A DNA stretch of 64,000 bases. It comes from Liriodendron chinense (lineage: Eukaryota; Streptophyta; Magnoliopsida; Magnoliales; Magnoliaceae). The notes beneath the pieces are model-generated. The model was not told where the DNA came from. It ran no database searches and was given only the letters and a program-made list of their open reading frames with translations. The stretch lies in assembly GCA_003013855.2 (NCBI GenBank), contig PVNU02000853.1:1674001-1738000 (forward strand), read 5' to 3'. The translations under genes and the position numbers were made by a program. Numbering within the stretch: the stretch's first letter is position 1; every line of letters begins with the position of its first letter. Of this stretch, positions 56,028 through 64,000 are shown one piece after another.

Positions 56028-57540
56028 CTATGACCTAGCCTCTGCGAGCCGCTCCTCTAGTGAGATCTTGTCTTGACGGAAGATCTCCCTCTCTCTCTCT
56101 GCTTTCTCCTTCAACTCCGCGACCTTGGCGAAGTTGGAGTCTAGAGCCTGATACCTATCGGTCAGGACTTGGACCTTCTCAATGAGGATCTTCTTCTCCT
56201 CATCTCTCTTCGAGATCAACGCCTCGCGGGACTTGAGGAGCTGATCCCTTCCCTGGACTGCCTTCTCCAAAGCGATCCTCTTCCCGTCCGCCTCATCAAT
56301 CACGCGACGGGCGGCGACAATATCACGCCTCATCCGTAAGATGAGGTCCAAGCCCTGCAGAATGGAAGATAGTGAGATAAATACTTGGAAACAAGAGAAT
56401 AGCAAGTTAGACAAACATCAGAAAACCATGTTACCTAAACCATTCTAACTCCCGCCTCGAGGAAGAGGTTCTCAGGGCTCGGCTCGACTCGGGAGGGTGC
56501 CGAAGGTTTGGGGGGAGATGTTGTCGAAGAGGAACTTGCATATTGGATGAAGGTGGTGAGGGACAGTGAATGATCCACTACTAGACGGTTGGACGACGAC
56601 CAGCCCCGCCGTGCTCGTGACAGGGGTGGCAGCCGACTCGCGAGCAGGCGCCATCTCACCAGCAGGTGCCGACTCCCGAGGTCCTGTCGGCTCGCGAGTT
56701 TCTTCGGCTGGGAGGCAGCTGGACCCTGCTCCATCATCCCTCGGGGAGTTGTCAGTGATATAATGACTAGTGGTCCGGGTGCGACCACCAACGAGGAAAT
56801 GACAGGCGCAGGAGCTGCTGGCGCCCCCACCGTGCTCGCAAGATGGGTGGACTGGTCGGTACCCTTACGGGTGGATGGTTGAGAAGGACCGGCAGATGTC
56901 TTCTTCTGCCTCTTCGGGTTCGTGCCTTTGAGTCGAGGTAGCAGACCCCTCTTCTCTCTGGCTTTTGTCATCTTGATCTCCTCGCTGGGTATTAGCCCCA
57001 CAGCCGCGAGTTGCGAGGAGGATAGGCAAGCTTCGATATGCCTGTTGCGAGCAGGCAGCTTGTATACTTTCACAATCTTCTCGTGAATTCCTCCTTTTAA
57101 ATTTGGCTTCGTCAAAGCCGGGATACCTGCGAGCACAAACAGGAGTTAAAAAATAAACTTACAAACCCTAAGTCTGACTGGAGAAAAACGTACACTGTGG
57201 CATCGCGGACGAAGGGATGGAGAGGAAGGCGTACCCCCAGAATAAGCTGGTACTCATAGAAGGCCACACACCCTGGGGGAGGGGAATCCGGTGTCTCTCC
57301 ATCTCCGGGTAACCGGGGAACGATTGAGTCGGAGATTAAATATCTCTCCCGTAGCTCAAGCAGCCGGTCCTCCGATAAAATGGAAGGATACCCAGCCGTC
57401 GTGTATCTACCTGCCGGAACCCTTGCGTTATTGGAGGCAGAGAATTCCGGGGTAGCATCTCCCAGGGGGACGGTGGTCTCATCAGAATCTCCGGCCATGA
57501 GAGTATTTAAGAAGAAAAAGAAAGAAAAAGGATATACCAA
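56028..57540 (-). pseudogene. Element C antisense ORF (Transposase_28-like and coiled coil)
   Basis: Minus-strand coding region opposite to the element. First piece 57112-57540, probable start at 57496-57498 (M-A-G-D-S-D-E). It has P-P-P-G-C-V-A-F-Y-E-Y-Q-L-I-L-G-V-R-L-P-L-H-P-F-V-R-D, matching the N-terminus of the plant 'putative gypsy type transposon' family (Pfam Transposase_28), from memory of the family. Second piece 56435-57136: basic, then Pro/Ser/Ala-rich. Third piece 56028-56414: a long heptad-like charged helix (R-R-D-I-V-A-A-R-R-V-I, E-K-A-V-Q-G-R-D-Q-L-L), likely coiled coil. The gaps may be introns or decay; the expected middle of the family domain is missing. Function unknown. 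Confidence 0.75.
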
Positions 57541-57935
57541 AGTACGAAAGAGGGAGGGAGAAGGACCAGGAAGGACACCAGAAAATCACGGAGGAAGATG
57601 ACTGAAGGAAGAATTTCTTTTTCGAAAACTTCTGTGAAAATCTGGAGATATGGCGGACTCCGTATATTTATAGGCAATCATTCCGCCGTATATGGTGACA
57701 CGTGGCTGCCTTTCGTTCGGCACGATAGTTGAGCGGGCACGCCCATTAATTTCCTAGACACGTGGTGAGCGTCTCTTCATTTCCTGACTGCGAAAAGGCT
57801 GCGAAAGGCTGGCGCTCATTAATTCCAGCCCAATCATGTATGGCTTCTTCCTCGATAAAGGCAGCAGGCAGCTACGCATGACAGCAAGTAAATCCTTCCC
57901 TTAGAATTCTTGGCGGTAAGGACTTGGGGGGCATC
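57541..57935. other. Element C region between antisense ORF and 3' LTR
   Basis: No gene. It contains the antisense leader and TATA box and ends with GGACTTGGGGGGCATC next to the 3' LTR, the probable polypurine tract (about 57920-57935). Confidence 0.6.
57665..57672 (-). promoter_or_regulatory. TATA box for the antisense ORF
   Basis: TATAAATA on the minus strand, about 170 bp upstream of the M-A-G-D-S-D-E start, followed by a plausible ~140-nt pyrimidine-rich leader. It suggests an own promoter, separate from the LTRs. Confidence 0.55.
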
Positions 57936-58553
57936 TGTTATAGTCAAAATGGCGGAGATCAGCTATTCGCGGCTCGATATTCTCACGATGTCCTGGTTCT
58001 GCGAGCACATTTATTCGACTCTCGAGATCACCTGTTAGAGGCTAGCAGATTGGATAAATACGGAACACAGTTATCGAGGCTTCGAGGTCTCATGGTCGAT
58101 GGTCAGATATTATGAGGCAAGAAATTCCCTTCTCGACCCGCGAACAGTCCTTCTCTGCGAGTCGTTAAAAGGAGTTACATCCCAATATGCGAGCACCTGG
58201 TCTAGCGAGCATCTTCTGTCGTGCGAGCAGCTTTTATTGATCAGCGATGACGTCCTTCATCCTTTAGTACCAGCAGCCCGCATAGGTCGATTTTGGGCTT
58301 ATCTTCGTTTATGGCTCCGAGTCTCAAGGGATCGTTATCAAGAAACGTAGTTGACCGGGTGACTAATTGGATTAGATTATTCCGAGGATAAGTAGAATAA
58401 ACATCCTATCCCATGAGATCAGTGGATGATCTCAGCATCTAACGTAACAGAGTGGGACATTCGAGTCTATATAAATGGATGGTTTTATCATTAAAAGGTA
58501 CACAATACTCAATCCCTAATCTCTATCGTTTATTGGCTCTCCTTCCATACCCT
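57936..58553 (+). repeat. Element C 3' LTR, truncated
   Basis: Matches 49834 onward for ~618 bp (TGTTATAGTC; TATATAAAT at 58468-58476) and stops at CCATACCCT. The last ~130 bp seen in the 5' LTR are missing; Element D integrase follows directly. No TSD partner of ATCAT is found. Confidence 0.9.
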
Positions 58554-61500
58554 GCTTGATTTCCCTATTGGAGATTTCAGCTTGTCCACTTGTTTGTGGG
58601 TGGTATGGGGTACTCACTTTGTGCCTAATACCATATTTCTTCATCAAAGTTTCAAAAGGTCTATTGCAAAAGTGAGAACCATCATCACTAATAATGGCTC
58701 GAGGTGTCCCAAATCTAGAAAGTATATTTTCTTTGAGAAACTTGAGAACCGTACGATGATCGTTGGTTCTACATGGGATAGCCTCTATCCATTTAGACAC
58801 ATAGTCTACAGCAAGCAGAATATAGACATGTCCAAAAGATGAGGGGAATGGTCCCATGAAATCGATGCCCCAACAGTCAAAGACTTCAAGATGTTGAATT
58901 GGGGTGAGGGGCATCATATTTCGATGGGATAATCCTCCTAACTTCTGGCAGCGCTCGCAAGCTTTGCAAAATTCGTGGGTGTCCTTAAATAACGTGGGCC
59001 AATAAAAACCACACTGCAGAATTTTTACAGTTGTTTTCTTGGCTGAAAAATGACCCCCACATGCTTGATCATGACAAAAGGAGATGACTGAATTGTATTC
59101 ATCATCGGGGATGCATCTCCTTATAATTTGGTCTGGGCAATATTTAAACAATAGGGGTTCATCCCAGAAAAATCTGCGCACTTCCCTTAGAAATTTACGT
59201 TTGTCTTGCGCAGTCCAATGAGTCGGCATCGCACCTGTAGAAAGATAATTGGCTATATCAGCGTACCATGGTGGATGCATAGCAACAAAGAGTTGCTTGT
59301 CAGGGAATGAGTCCTCAATAGGTGACTCGTCAATGGAATTTGGTAGGACTAGGCGAGATAGATGATCCGCCACCACATTTTCTACCCCCTTCTTATCTTT
59401 GATCTCCAGGTCGAATTCTTGAAGGAGTAGGATCCATCTTAGCAAACGGGGCTTAGTATCCTTCTTAGAAAGAAGGTATTTCAGCGCCGCATGATCCGTA
59501 TAAACAATAACTTTGGATCCTATTAAGTATGGCCTGAATTTGTCCAAGGCAAAGATGACAGCTAGGAGCTCTTTCTCCGTAGTTGAATAATTAACTTGGG
59601 CAGGATTCAAGGTCCTACTCGCGTAGTAGATGACATGGGGCTTTTTATCTTTCTTTTGGCCTAACACTGCCCCAATAGCAAAATCGCTCGCATCGCACAT
59701 CAACTCAAAAGGCATGGACCAATCTGGTGGTTGCATGATAGGAGCGGTTGTCAACATGTCTTTTAGCTTTGAAAAAGCTAATTGACATTCGGCACTCCAC
59801 TCAAATTTGTTCTCCTTTTGTAGAAGGTTGCATAAAGGCCTTGAGATGTGACTAAAGTCCTTTATAAACCTTCGATAGAAACCGGCGTGTCCAAGGAAGG
59901 ACCGCACATCACGTATGCTTTTGGGTGGTGGTAGATTGGAAATTATGTCAATTTTCGCCCGGTCTACATCTATTCCATTGGACGAGATGATGTGTCCAAG
60001 GACTATTCCTCTTCGTACCATGAAATGGCATTTTTCCCAGTTTAATACAAGTTGTTTTTCCTCACACCTCATCAAGACCAACTTCAAGTGCTCGAGACAC
60101 TCATCAAATGTACTACCAAAAACAGAGAAATCATCCATGAACACCTCAAGAAACTCACCCACCATGTCTGAGAAAATACTCAACATGCATCGTTGGAATG
60201 TGGCGGGTGCATTACATAACCCGAATGGCATCCTTCGGTAAGCGAAGGTACCAAACGGGCATGTAAATGTGGTTTTCTCTTGGTCTTCCGGAGCTATCTC
60301 GATTTGGTTGTATCCGGAATAGCCATCTAGGAAGCAATAATAGGGATGGCTTGCCAACCTCTCCAAAATTTGATCCATAAACGGGAGAGGGAAGTGGTCT
60401 TTCCTAGTGACCGTGTTGAGCTTCCTATAATCAATGCACATATGCCAACCGGTTGTCACCCTCGTCGGTATAAGTTCGTTGTTGGTGTTCTCAATGATGG
60501 TAATACCGGATTTCTTGGGGACAACTTGGGTAGGACTCACCCATTGGCTATCTGAGATGGGGTAGATAATACCCACATCCAATAGCTTCAACACCTCGGT
60601 TTTGACAACCTCCATCATGTTTGGATTTAGCCTTCTTTGAGGTTGTCTAGACGTTTTTGCATTTTCCTCAAGGTGTATACGGTGAGTGCAAACCGAAGGA
60701 TCTATCCCTTTGAGATCCGCTATTGTCCAACCTATGGCTTCCCGATGTTCTTTGAGTAGCTCAATCAACTTGAGCTCTTGGTCTTTCTCTAGGTGGGAGG
60801 CAATGACAACTGGGAACGTTTCCTCTTGACCCAAATATACGTATTTAAGCTCTGATGGCAGCGGTTTGAGGTCAAGCTTTGGTGGTTTGATGTTAGACGG
60901 TAGAGGCCTTGATGTGGTTGGTGGCAATTTTTCAAAGTGGTGCCTCCACCGGCTAGTATCAACTACCGGTCTTTCTATATTTAATGCCTGCACAATCTCA
61001 CTACTGATGGGATCTTCGGAATCCATGATATGTGCTAAGCATGTCTCCAAGCTTTCTAGTGGTTCAAGTTGGAGGAGTTCTTCTTCTTCAAAAGTTTCGA
61101 GCATGTTCACATCGAAGAACTCATCATCATCGACATCCCTATGTCTTTTGCCCAAATGAAACACATTTACCTCTAGTGTCATGTTTCCAAAAGATAGTTG
61201 CATCACCCCATTCCGGCAATTGATGATTGCGTTTGATGTGGCAAGGAATGGGCGGCCTAATATCACCAGTATTTGGGTGCTAGCATCCAAAACAGGTTGT
61301 GTGTCCAAGACTATAAAATCTACCGGGTAGTAGAATTTGTCAACTTGGACTAGAACATCCTCAACTATCCCCCTCGGTACACGGATAGATCTATCAGCGA
61401 GTTGCAATGTGGTTTTGGTGGGTTTTAATTCACCAAGGCCCAATTGCTCATATACCGAGTATGGGATCAAGTTCACACTCGCCCCCAAGTCTAACAAGGC

Positions 61501-61965
61501 ACGTTCAATCCGGTAGTCTCCAATGATACATGAGACTGTGGGACTACCGGGATCTTTGAATTTTGGGGGAGTCTTTTGAGTGAGGATGGCACTAACTTGC
61601 TCAGTTAAGAAGGCCTTTTGCTGCACATTATATTTGCGTTTTGTTGTGCATAGGTCTTTTAGAAACTTGGCATAAGAGGGAATTTGTTTGATGGCATCAA
61701 GCAAAGGGATATTGATCTTGACTTGTCTGAAAATCTCTAGAATATCTTGAGAATTTGGGAGAGATTTTGGGGCAACCAATCTCGATGGGAATGGTGCTAT
61801 GGGCTTGTAAATGCGTTCCGGTTGTTGTGGGGCTAAGTTAGATCCATTTTCATCCTCAGAATTTACCGGGTCATTGTTCGCTCGCCTCAAGTGTAAGGCT
61901 GCGATGTAGTAATAAAACTCGGTAAGACCGAGGTCGATCCACAGGGAAAGAGTAACAACTTTCAA
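58516..61965 (-). CDS. Element D PR-RT-RNase H-integrase frame (partial)
   Basis: 1149-codon open frame. Residues 1 to about 30 come from the inserted LTR and the last ~11 from Element C's LTR, so both ends are artefacts of insertion and deletion; genuine Element D coding is 58554-61874. Domains: gag C-terminus (to about 140), protease (D-L-G-A-S at 159-163), acidic linker, RT (about 470-680; F-M-D-D-F-S-V-F-G in place of Y-x-D-D), RNase H ([22 protein letters not shown]), integrase with H-H-C-C ([19 protein letters not shown]), G-I-D-F-M-G-P, S-D-D-G-S-H-F (usual S-D-G-G) and S-G-Q-A-E-I-S-N. No internal stop or shift over 3.3 kb, so it decayed least, but it lacks the IN C-terminus. Confidence 0.92.
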   Translation of the reverse strand: MKVVTLSLWIDLGLTEFYYYIAALHLRRANNDPVNSEDENGSNLAPQQPERIYKPIAPFPSRLVAPKSLPNSQDILEIFRQVKINIPLLDAIKQIPSYAKFLKDLCTTKRKYNVQQKAFLTEQVSAILTQKTPPKFKDPGSPTVSCIIGDYRIERALLDLGASVNLIPYSVYEQLGLGELKPTKTTLQLADRSIRVPRGIVEDVLVQVDKFYYPVDFIVLDTQPVLDASTQILVILGRPFLATSNAIINCRNGVMQLSFGNMTLEVNVFHLGKRHRDVDDDEFFDVNMLETFEEEELLQLEPLESLETCLAHIMDSEDPISSEIVQALNIERPVVDTSRWRHHFEKLPPTTSRPLPSNIKPPKLDLKPLPSELKYVYLGQEETFPVVIASHLEKDQELKLIELLKEHREAIGWTIADLKGIDPSVCTHRIHLEENAKTSRQPQRRLNPNMMEVVKTEVLKLLDVGIIYPISDSQWVSPTQVVPKKSGITIIENTNNELIPTRVTTGWHMCIDYRKLNTVTRKDHFPLPFMDQILERLASHPYYCFLDGYSGYNQIEIAPEDQEKTTFTCPFGTFAYRRMPFGLCNAPATFQRCMLSIFSDMVGEFLEVFMDDFSVFGSTFDECLEHLKLVLMRCEEKQLVLNWEKCHFMVRRGIVLGHIISSNGIDVDRAKIDIISNLPPPKSIRDVRSFLGHAGFYRRFIKDFSHISRPLCNLLQKENKFEWSAECQLAFSKLKDMLTTAPIMQPPDWSMPFELMCDASDFAIGAVLGQKKDKKPHVIYYASRTLNPAQVNYSTTEKELLAVIFALDKFRPYLIGSKVIVYTDHAALKYLLSKKDTKPRLLRWILLLQEFDLEIKDKKGVENVVADHLSRLVLPNSIDESPIEDSFPDKQLFVAMHPPWYADIANYLSTGAMPTHWTAQDKRKFLREVRRFFWDEPLLFKYCPDQIIRRCIPDDEYNSVISFCHDQACGGHFSAKKTTVKILQCGFYWPTLFKDTHEFCKACERCQKLGGLSHRNMMPLTPIQHLEVFDCWGIDFMGPFPSSFGHVYILLAVDYVSKWIEAIPCRTNDHRTVLKFLKENILSRFGTPRAIISDDGSHFCNRPFETLMKKYGIRHKVSTPYHPQTSGQAEISNREIKQGMEGEPINDRD

Positions 61966-63274
61966 GTCACTCCAGCAACTCAGCTTTATATAGGAAATTC
62001 AGATTCAATGGTGTTTAAAACAATAAATTTATGAGAAATCAGAGATATAATGTACTAAGGCTTTCAAGGATCCACTTGTAGCAATCCTATGTCAATTCAG
62101 TCAATCCAAGTAGAGAACACAACTAGATTTGAAGTCTTATCTCTCATCTAGTTGGGAAATAAAGCATTCACACACATTCATCCAATTCAAGTTGAACTTC
62201 CAAGTTCAAGTCCATTCAATCAATGTAGAATTCAAATTCATAGCCTGCGGAGTAACAGCCATGCCTATGGACTATGGCCTGCTCAAGGATTACTATAATT
62301 CGAATCTAAACAAGCAACCTGTGATAATCTCAGAGAATTAAAAGGAATTCATGTCCGGAGCACATAAACTCAGATAAGACATCTCAAACTACCACCTATT
62401 GGACTGAAACATAAGAAAAATCCAACTTTGAATTAAAAATACTTGAATCAAACTGAAATTAACATAGAACTAGCTACAAGCTTCACCTCTCAGCCTTAGC
62501 TGAGAGGTTTTAGCCGAGCATAGTCATGCTACAACTAAAAACTCAAAAATAAAGCATAAAACTAGAAAAACCCGAATATAGATGTTGCAGACGCTCCACG
62601 GTCGCCTTCAGCCTCCAAACTCACGTTCCTTCTCTTCTCTGATACCTTAGGGAAAGCCCCTAGGTGCCCTTTTATAGCAACAAACCCCCCTTGCGTTGGA
62701 TTCTGCGAAAGCCTTCGCATTGCGCAGTGAAATTCGGAGTCCCAATTTAGAAAGGAGTCTTCTTACGCAGGGCCGACCGGTCGTGACCGGTCGGACTGAT
62801 TTTTTTAAACCATCCAGCGAGTGCATCCGACCGGTCATGACCGGTCGGACAGATCTATTAGCGTCCAGCGTGCATGCCCAACCGGTCGTGACCGGTCGGG
62901 CTTTGTTTCCTCTTCGTCCAGAGCCTATAGTCGACCGGTCATGACCGGTCGGCCCTTCCTCAATTTCTTCTGCCTTCATTGACCGGTCGGCCTTCTTCTA
63001 TTGCTCCTTTCTGATGTGTCTGACCGGTCGGATGACCGGTCAGCCTTGTTATTCTTCAGCTTTTTCTTCTTTTCTTCGTCCTCTTTTCTCTCTCTTTCTT
63101 CTTCTTTCTTTGGTCCATCCTAAGACTTCATGCAATAGCTTCAAATACATTCTTTTGGCTCCAATTTGATGAAATCCACTCTCATCCCTATAATCACAAA
63201 AACATATGTTAGGTGGGCCTTTAAACCATGAAAATCATGCAACGTTGTCGTGAAATGGGCAATGCAATGTATAA
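61875..63274 (-). mobile_element. Solo Athila-like LTR in Element D gag
   Basis: 1400 bp, minus orientation. Left end TGTTCGCTCGCC; flanked by GTCAT (61870-61874 and 63275-63279), and gag rejoins as A-D-E-P-N-D-P-V-N. The other end lacks the usual GAGCTCAACA and reads ATGTATAA, so the first bases of the LTR (in its own sense) are missing or altered. TATA complement CTTTTATA 62669-62676; stem-loop with paired changes 62486-62507; palindromes at 62775, 62829, 62880 and 62933. Confidence 0.87.
62486..62507 (-). promoter_or_regulatory. Leader stem-loop with compensatory changes
   Basis: CCTCTCAGC, loop CTTA, GCTGAGAGG. Relative to other copies one T-A pair is replaced by C-G on both arms, so the 9-bp stem is kept. 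Confidence 0.75.
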
Positions 63275-63279
63275 GTCAT

Positions 63280-64000
63280 TAGGCTCATCGGCCTTCACCG
63301 GAATAGTTTTGTCAATTTGTTTACCACTTCTAAGGGTGGTAATGGATTTAGCTTGCTCCATGTTTTGGTTGGAAGGATTAGGGATGCTTACTTCATGTAC
63401 TTGCTTTGGATTGGGCTGAGGTTGGGCCGGAAAGGTCCCTTCCCTAGCATTCAAGCGTCCCTTAATCTCATCAACCGAGACTTTCAGCTCTTGGAACAAT
63501 TGCTGATTCGATTCATTTATTTGCGCTTGCCCTTGCATAAATGCTCTCAAGGTATCCTCCAATGAGAATTGAGGTGGGGCCATATTTTGCATGGGTGGCC
63601 CTCTTTGGGAGTTGGTAGGATTGCCCGTAGGAGCATTCTTCCAACTGAAATTCGGGTGGTTCTTCCAACTCTCATTGTATGTATTACCTACCGGTCCATT
63701 GAAGGGCCGTTGATAACCATATGTGGCATTGGCTGTCTCTTGCAGCACTTCCTTAAATGCAGGAATTGTTGGACAATCTTGCGTAGCGTGTAAGTCGGTG
63801 AGACAAATCCCACATGTGGTTTCAACAGCTTCCTTGGACTTGGAAACTCCATTTTTGCTAAGTTCCATGGCCTCAACCTTCCTTGTGAGGTTGGCTATCC
63901 TTGCATTTACGTCGTCTTCCTCTTTAAGGACATATAACCCTCCTTTCTCTTGAGTAGGCTTGGGATTCTTGGGTTTATCCGAGGTATCCCAAGATTGAGC
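63280..64000 (-). pseudogene. Element D gag (partial, runs off the window)
   Basis: Minus-strand gag with an intact zinc knuckle CGICLTDLHATQDC (C-X2-C-X4-H-X4-C), Y-Q-R-P-F, N-P-N-F-S-W-K-N, P-Q-F-S-L-E-D-T-L, I-T-T-L-R-S-G-K-Q and K-A-D-E-P-N-D. The frame is open from 63868 to the insertion; upstream sequence to 64000 continues the gag (S-W-D-T-S-D-K-P) in a compatible reading. The gag start lies outside. Classed as broken because of the LTR insertion. Confidence 0.87.

Larger units (their letters stand above)
49834..58553 (+). mobile_element. Element C: Tat-lineage gypsy element, right end truncated
   Basis: 5' LTR 49834-50579, PBS 50599, gag, pol without PR, second RNase H, integrase, long 3' region with tandem repeats and an antisense gene, purine tract, partial 3' LTR 57936-58553. 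GC content is visibly higher than in the surrounding Athila-like DNA. The two LTRs differ at about 25 positions over ~620 bp, so it is not young. The archaeal-type second RNase H and antisense 3' ORF are hallmarks of Tat/Ogre elements. Confidence 0.9.
58554..64000 (-). mobile_element. Element D: Athila-like gypsy element, best preserved pol
   Basis: Minus-strand element from truncated IN (58554) through RH, RT, PR (to 61874), a solo LTR (61875-63274), and gag to the window end. Its 3' end (rest of IN, 3' noncoding, LTR) was lost at the join with Element C; its 5' end is beyond 64000. Confidence 0.9.

Noticed and set aside
58516..58553. C-terminal extension of the Element D frame ([11 protein letters not shown])
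   Set aside because: Encoded by the truncated LTR of Element C, so it is a junction artefact and not integrase.
61875..61965. N-terminal Met of the 1149-codon Element D frame as a true start
   Set aside because: The first ~30 residues are encoded by the inserted LTR; gag continues upstream beyond 63280.
1..64000. tRNA, rRNA or host protein-coding genes
   Set aside because: None recognised; tRNA-like matches are limited to the primer-binding sites, and every long frame belongs to a retrotransposon or its shadow.

Overview
The window is plant nuclear DNA made almost entirely of nested LTR retrotransposons. I find no host gene, tRNA or rRNA. The evidence is Ty3/gypsy gag, protease (PR), RT, RNase H (RH) and integrase (IN) domains of the Athila and Tat types, a SIRE-like Ty1/copia element, primer-binding sites next to LTR ends, and many exact 5-bp target-site duplications (TSDs). 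The source is probably heterochromatin of a flowering plant; the species cannot be named from this sequence.

Layout, read as nested layers. (1) Element A (minus strand, autonomous Athila-like, decayed) is the oldest layer: its 3' noncoding part is at 2953-3748 and its IN-RH-RT-PR-gag remnants lie in pieces from 13686 to 22313. It was hit by a copia element (visible part 298-2952, itself carrying an Athila LTR end at 1-297), by Element 1 (3749-13680, TSD CAAAT), by a solo copia LTR (14355-16306, TSD GTCTA), by a solo Athila LTR (18452-20148, TSD CTTTG) and by Element B (from 22314). (2) Element B (minus; gag-PR only) runs 22314-27771 and resumes at 48110-48538. It is split by Element 3 (27772-48104, plus, TSD TCAAC/TCAGC) and cut on its right by another Athila LTR (48539-49833). 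(3) Element 3 is a decayed gag-pol copy. It carries Element 2 in its 5' LTR (28933-35857, TSD GCAAT), a solo LTR in IN (41250-43271, TSD CTCCC) and a solo LTR in its 3' LTR (46116-47650, TSD TTAGT). (4) The LTR at 48539 is interrupted by Element C (49834-58553), a Tat-lineage element with a second RNase H, an antisense gene and tandem repeats in its 3' region. (5) Element C's 3' LTR is cut off and joined directly to Element D (58554-64000, minus), the best preserved autonomous Athila-like PR-RT-RH-IN frame here, interrupted by a solo LTR (61875-63274, TSD GTCAT).

The most interesting signals are: (a) Element 2, a very young copy (LTRs differ at about four positions by eye) whose single 684-codon frame joins gag directly to integrase; (b) arrays of short palindromes upstream of the TATA box, in two sequence flavours and with helical-turn-like spacing, shared by the copia and gypsy LTRs; (c) a stem-loop in the LTR leader, kept in nearly all copies, with paired base changes in one; (d) a gag-PR-only non-autonomous lineage (Elements 1 and B) with a shared extra C-terminal tail; (e) the antisense gene of Element C with its own TATA box.

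Functionally these are autonomous elements (A, 3 and D, of which only D looks near intact), apparent parasites of their machinery (1, B, 2), and solo LTRs left by LTR-LTR recombination. All boundaries, TSDs and comparisons were read by eye, without database searches.
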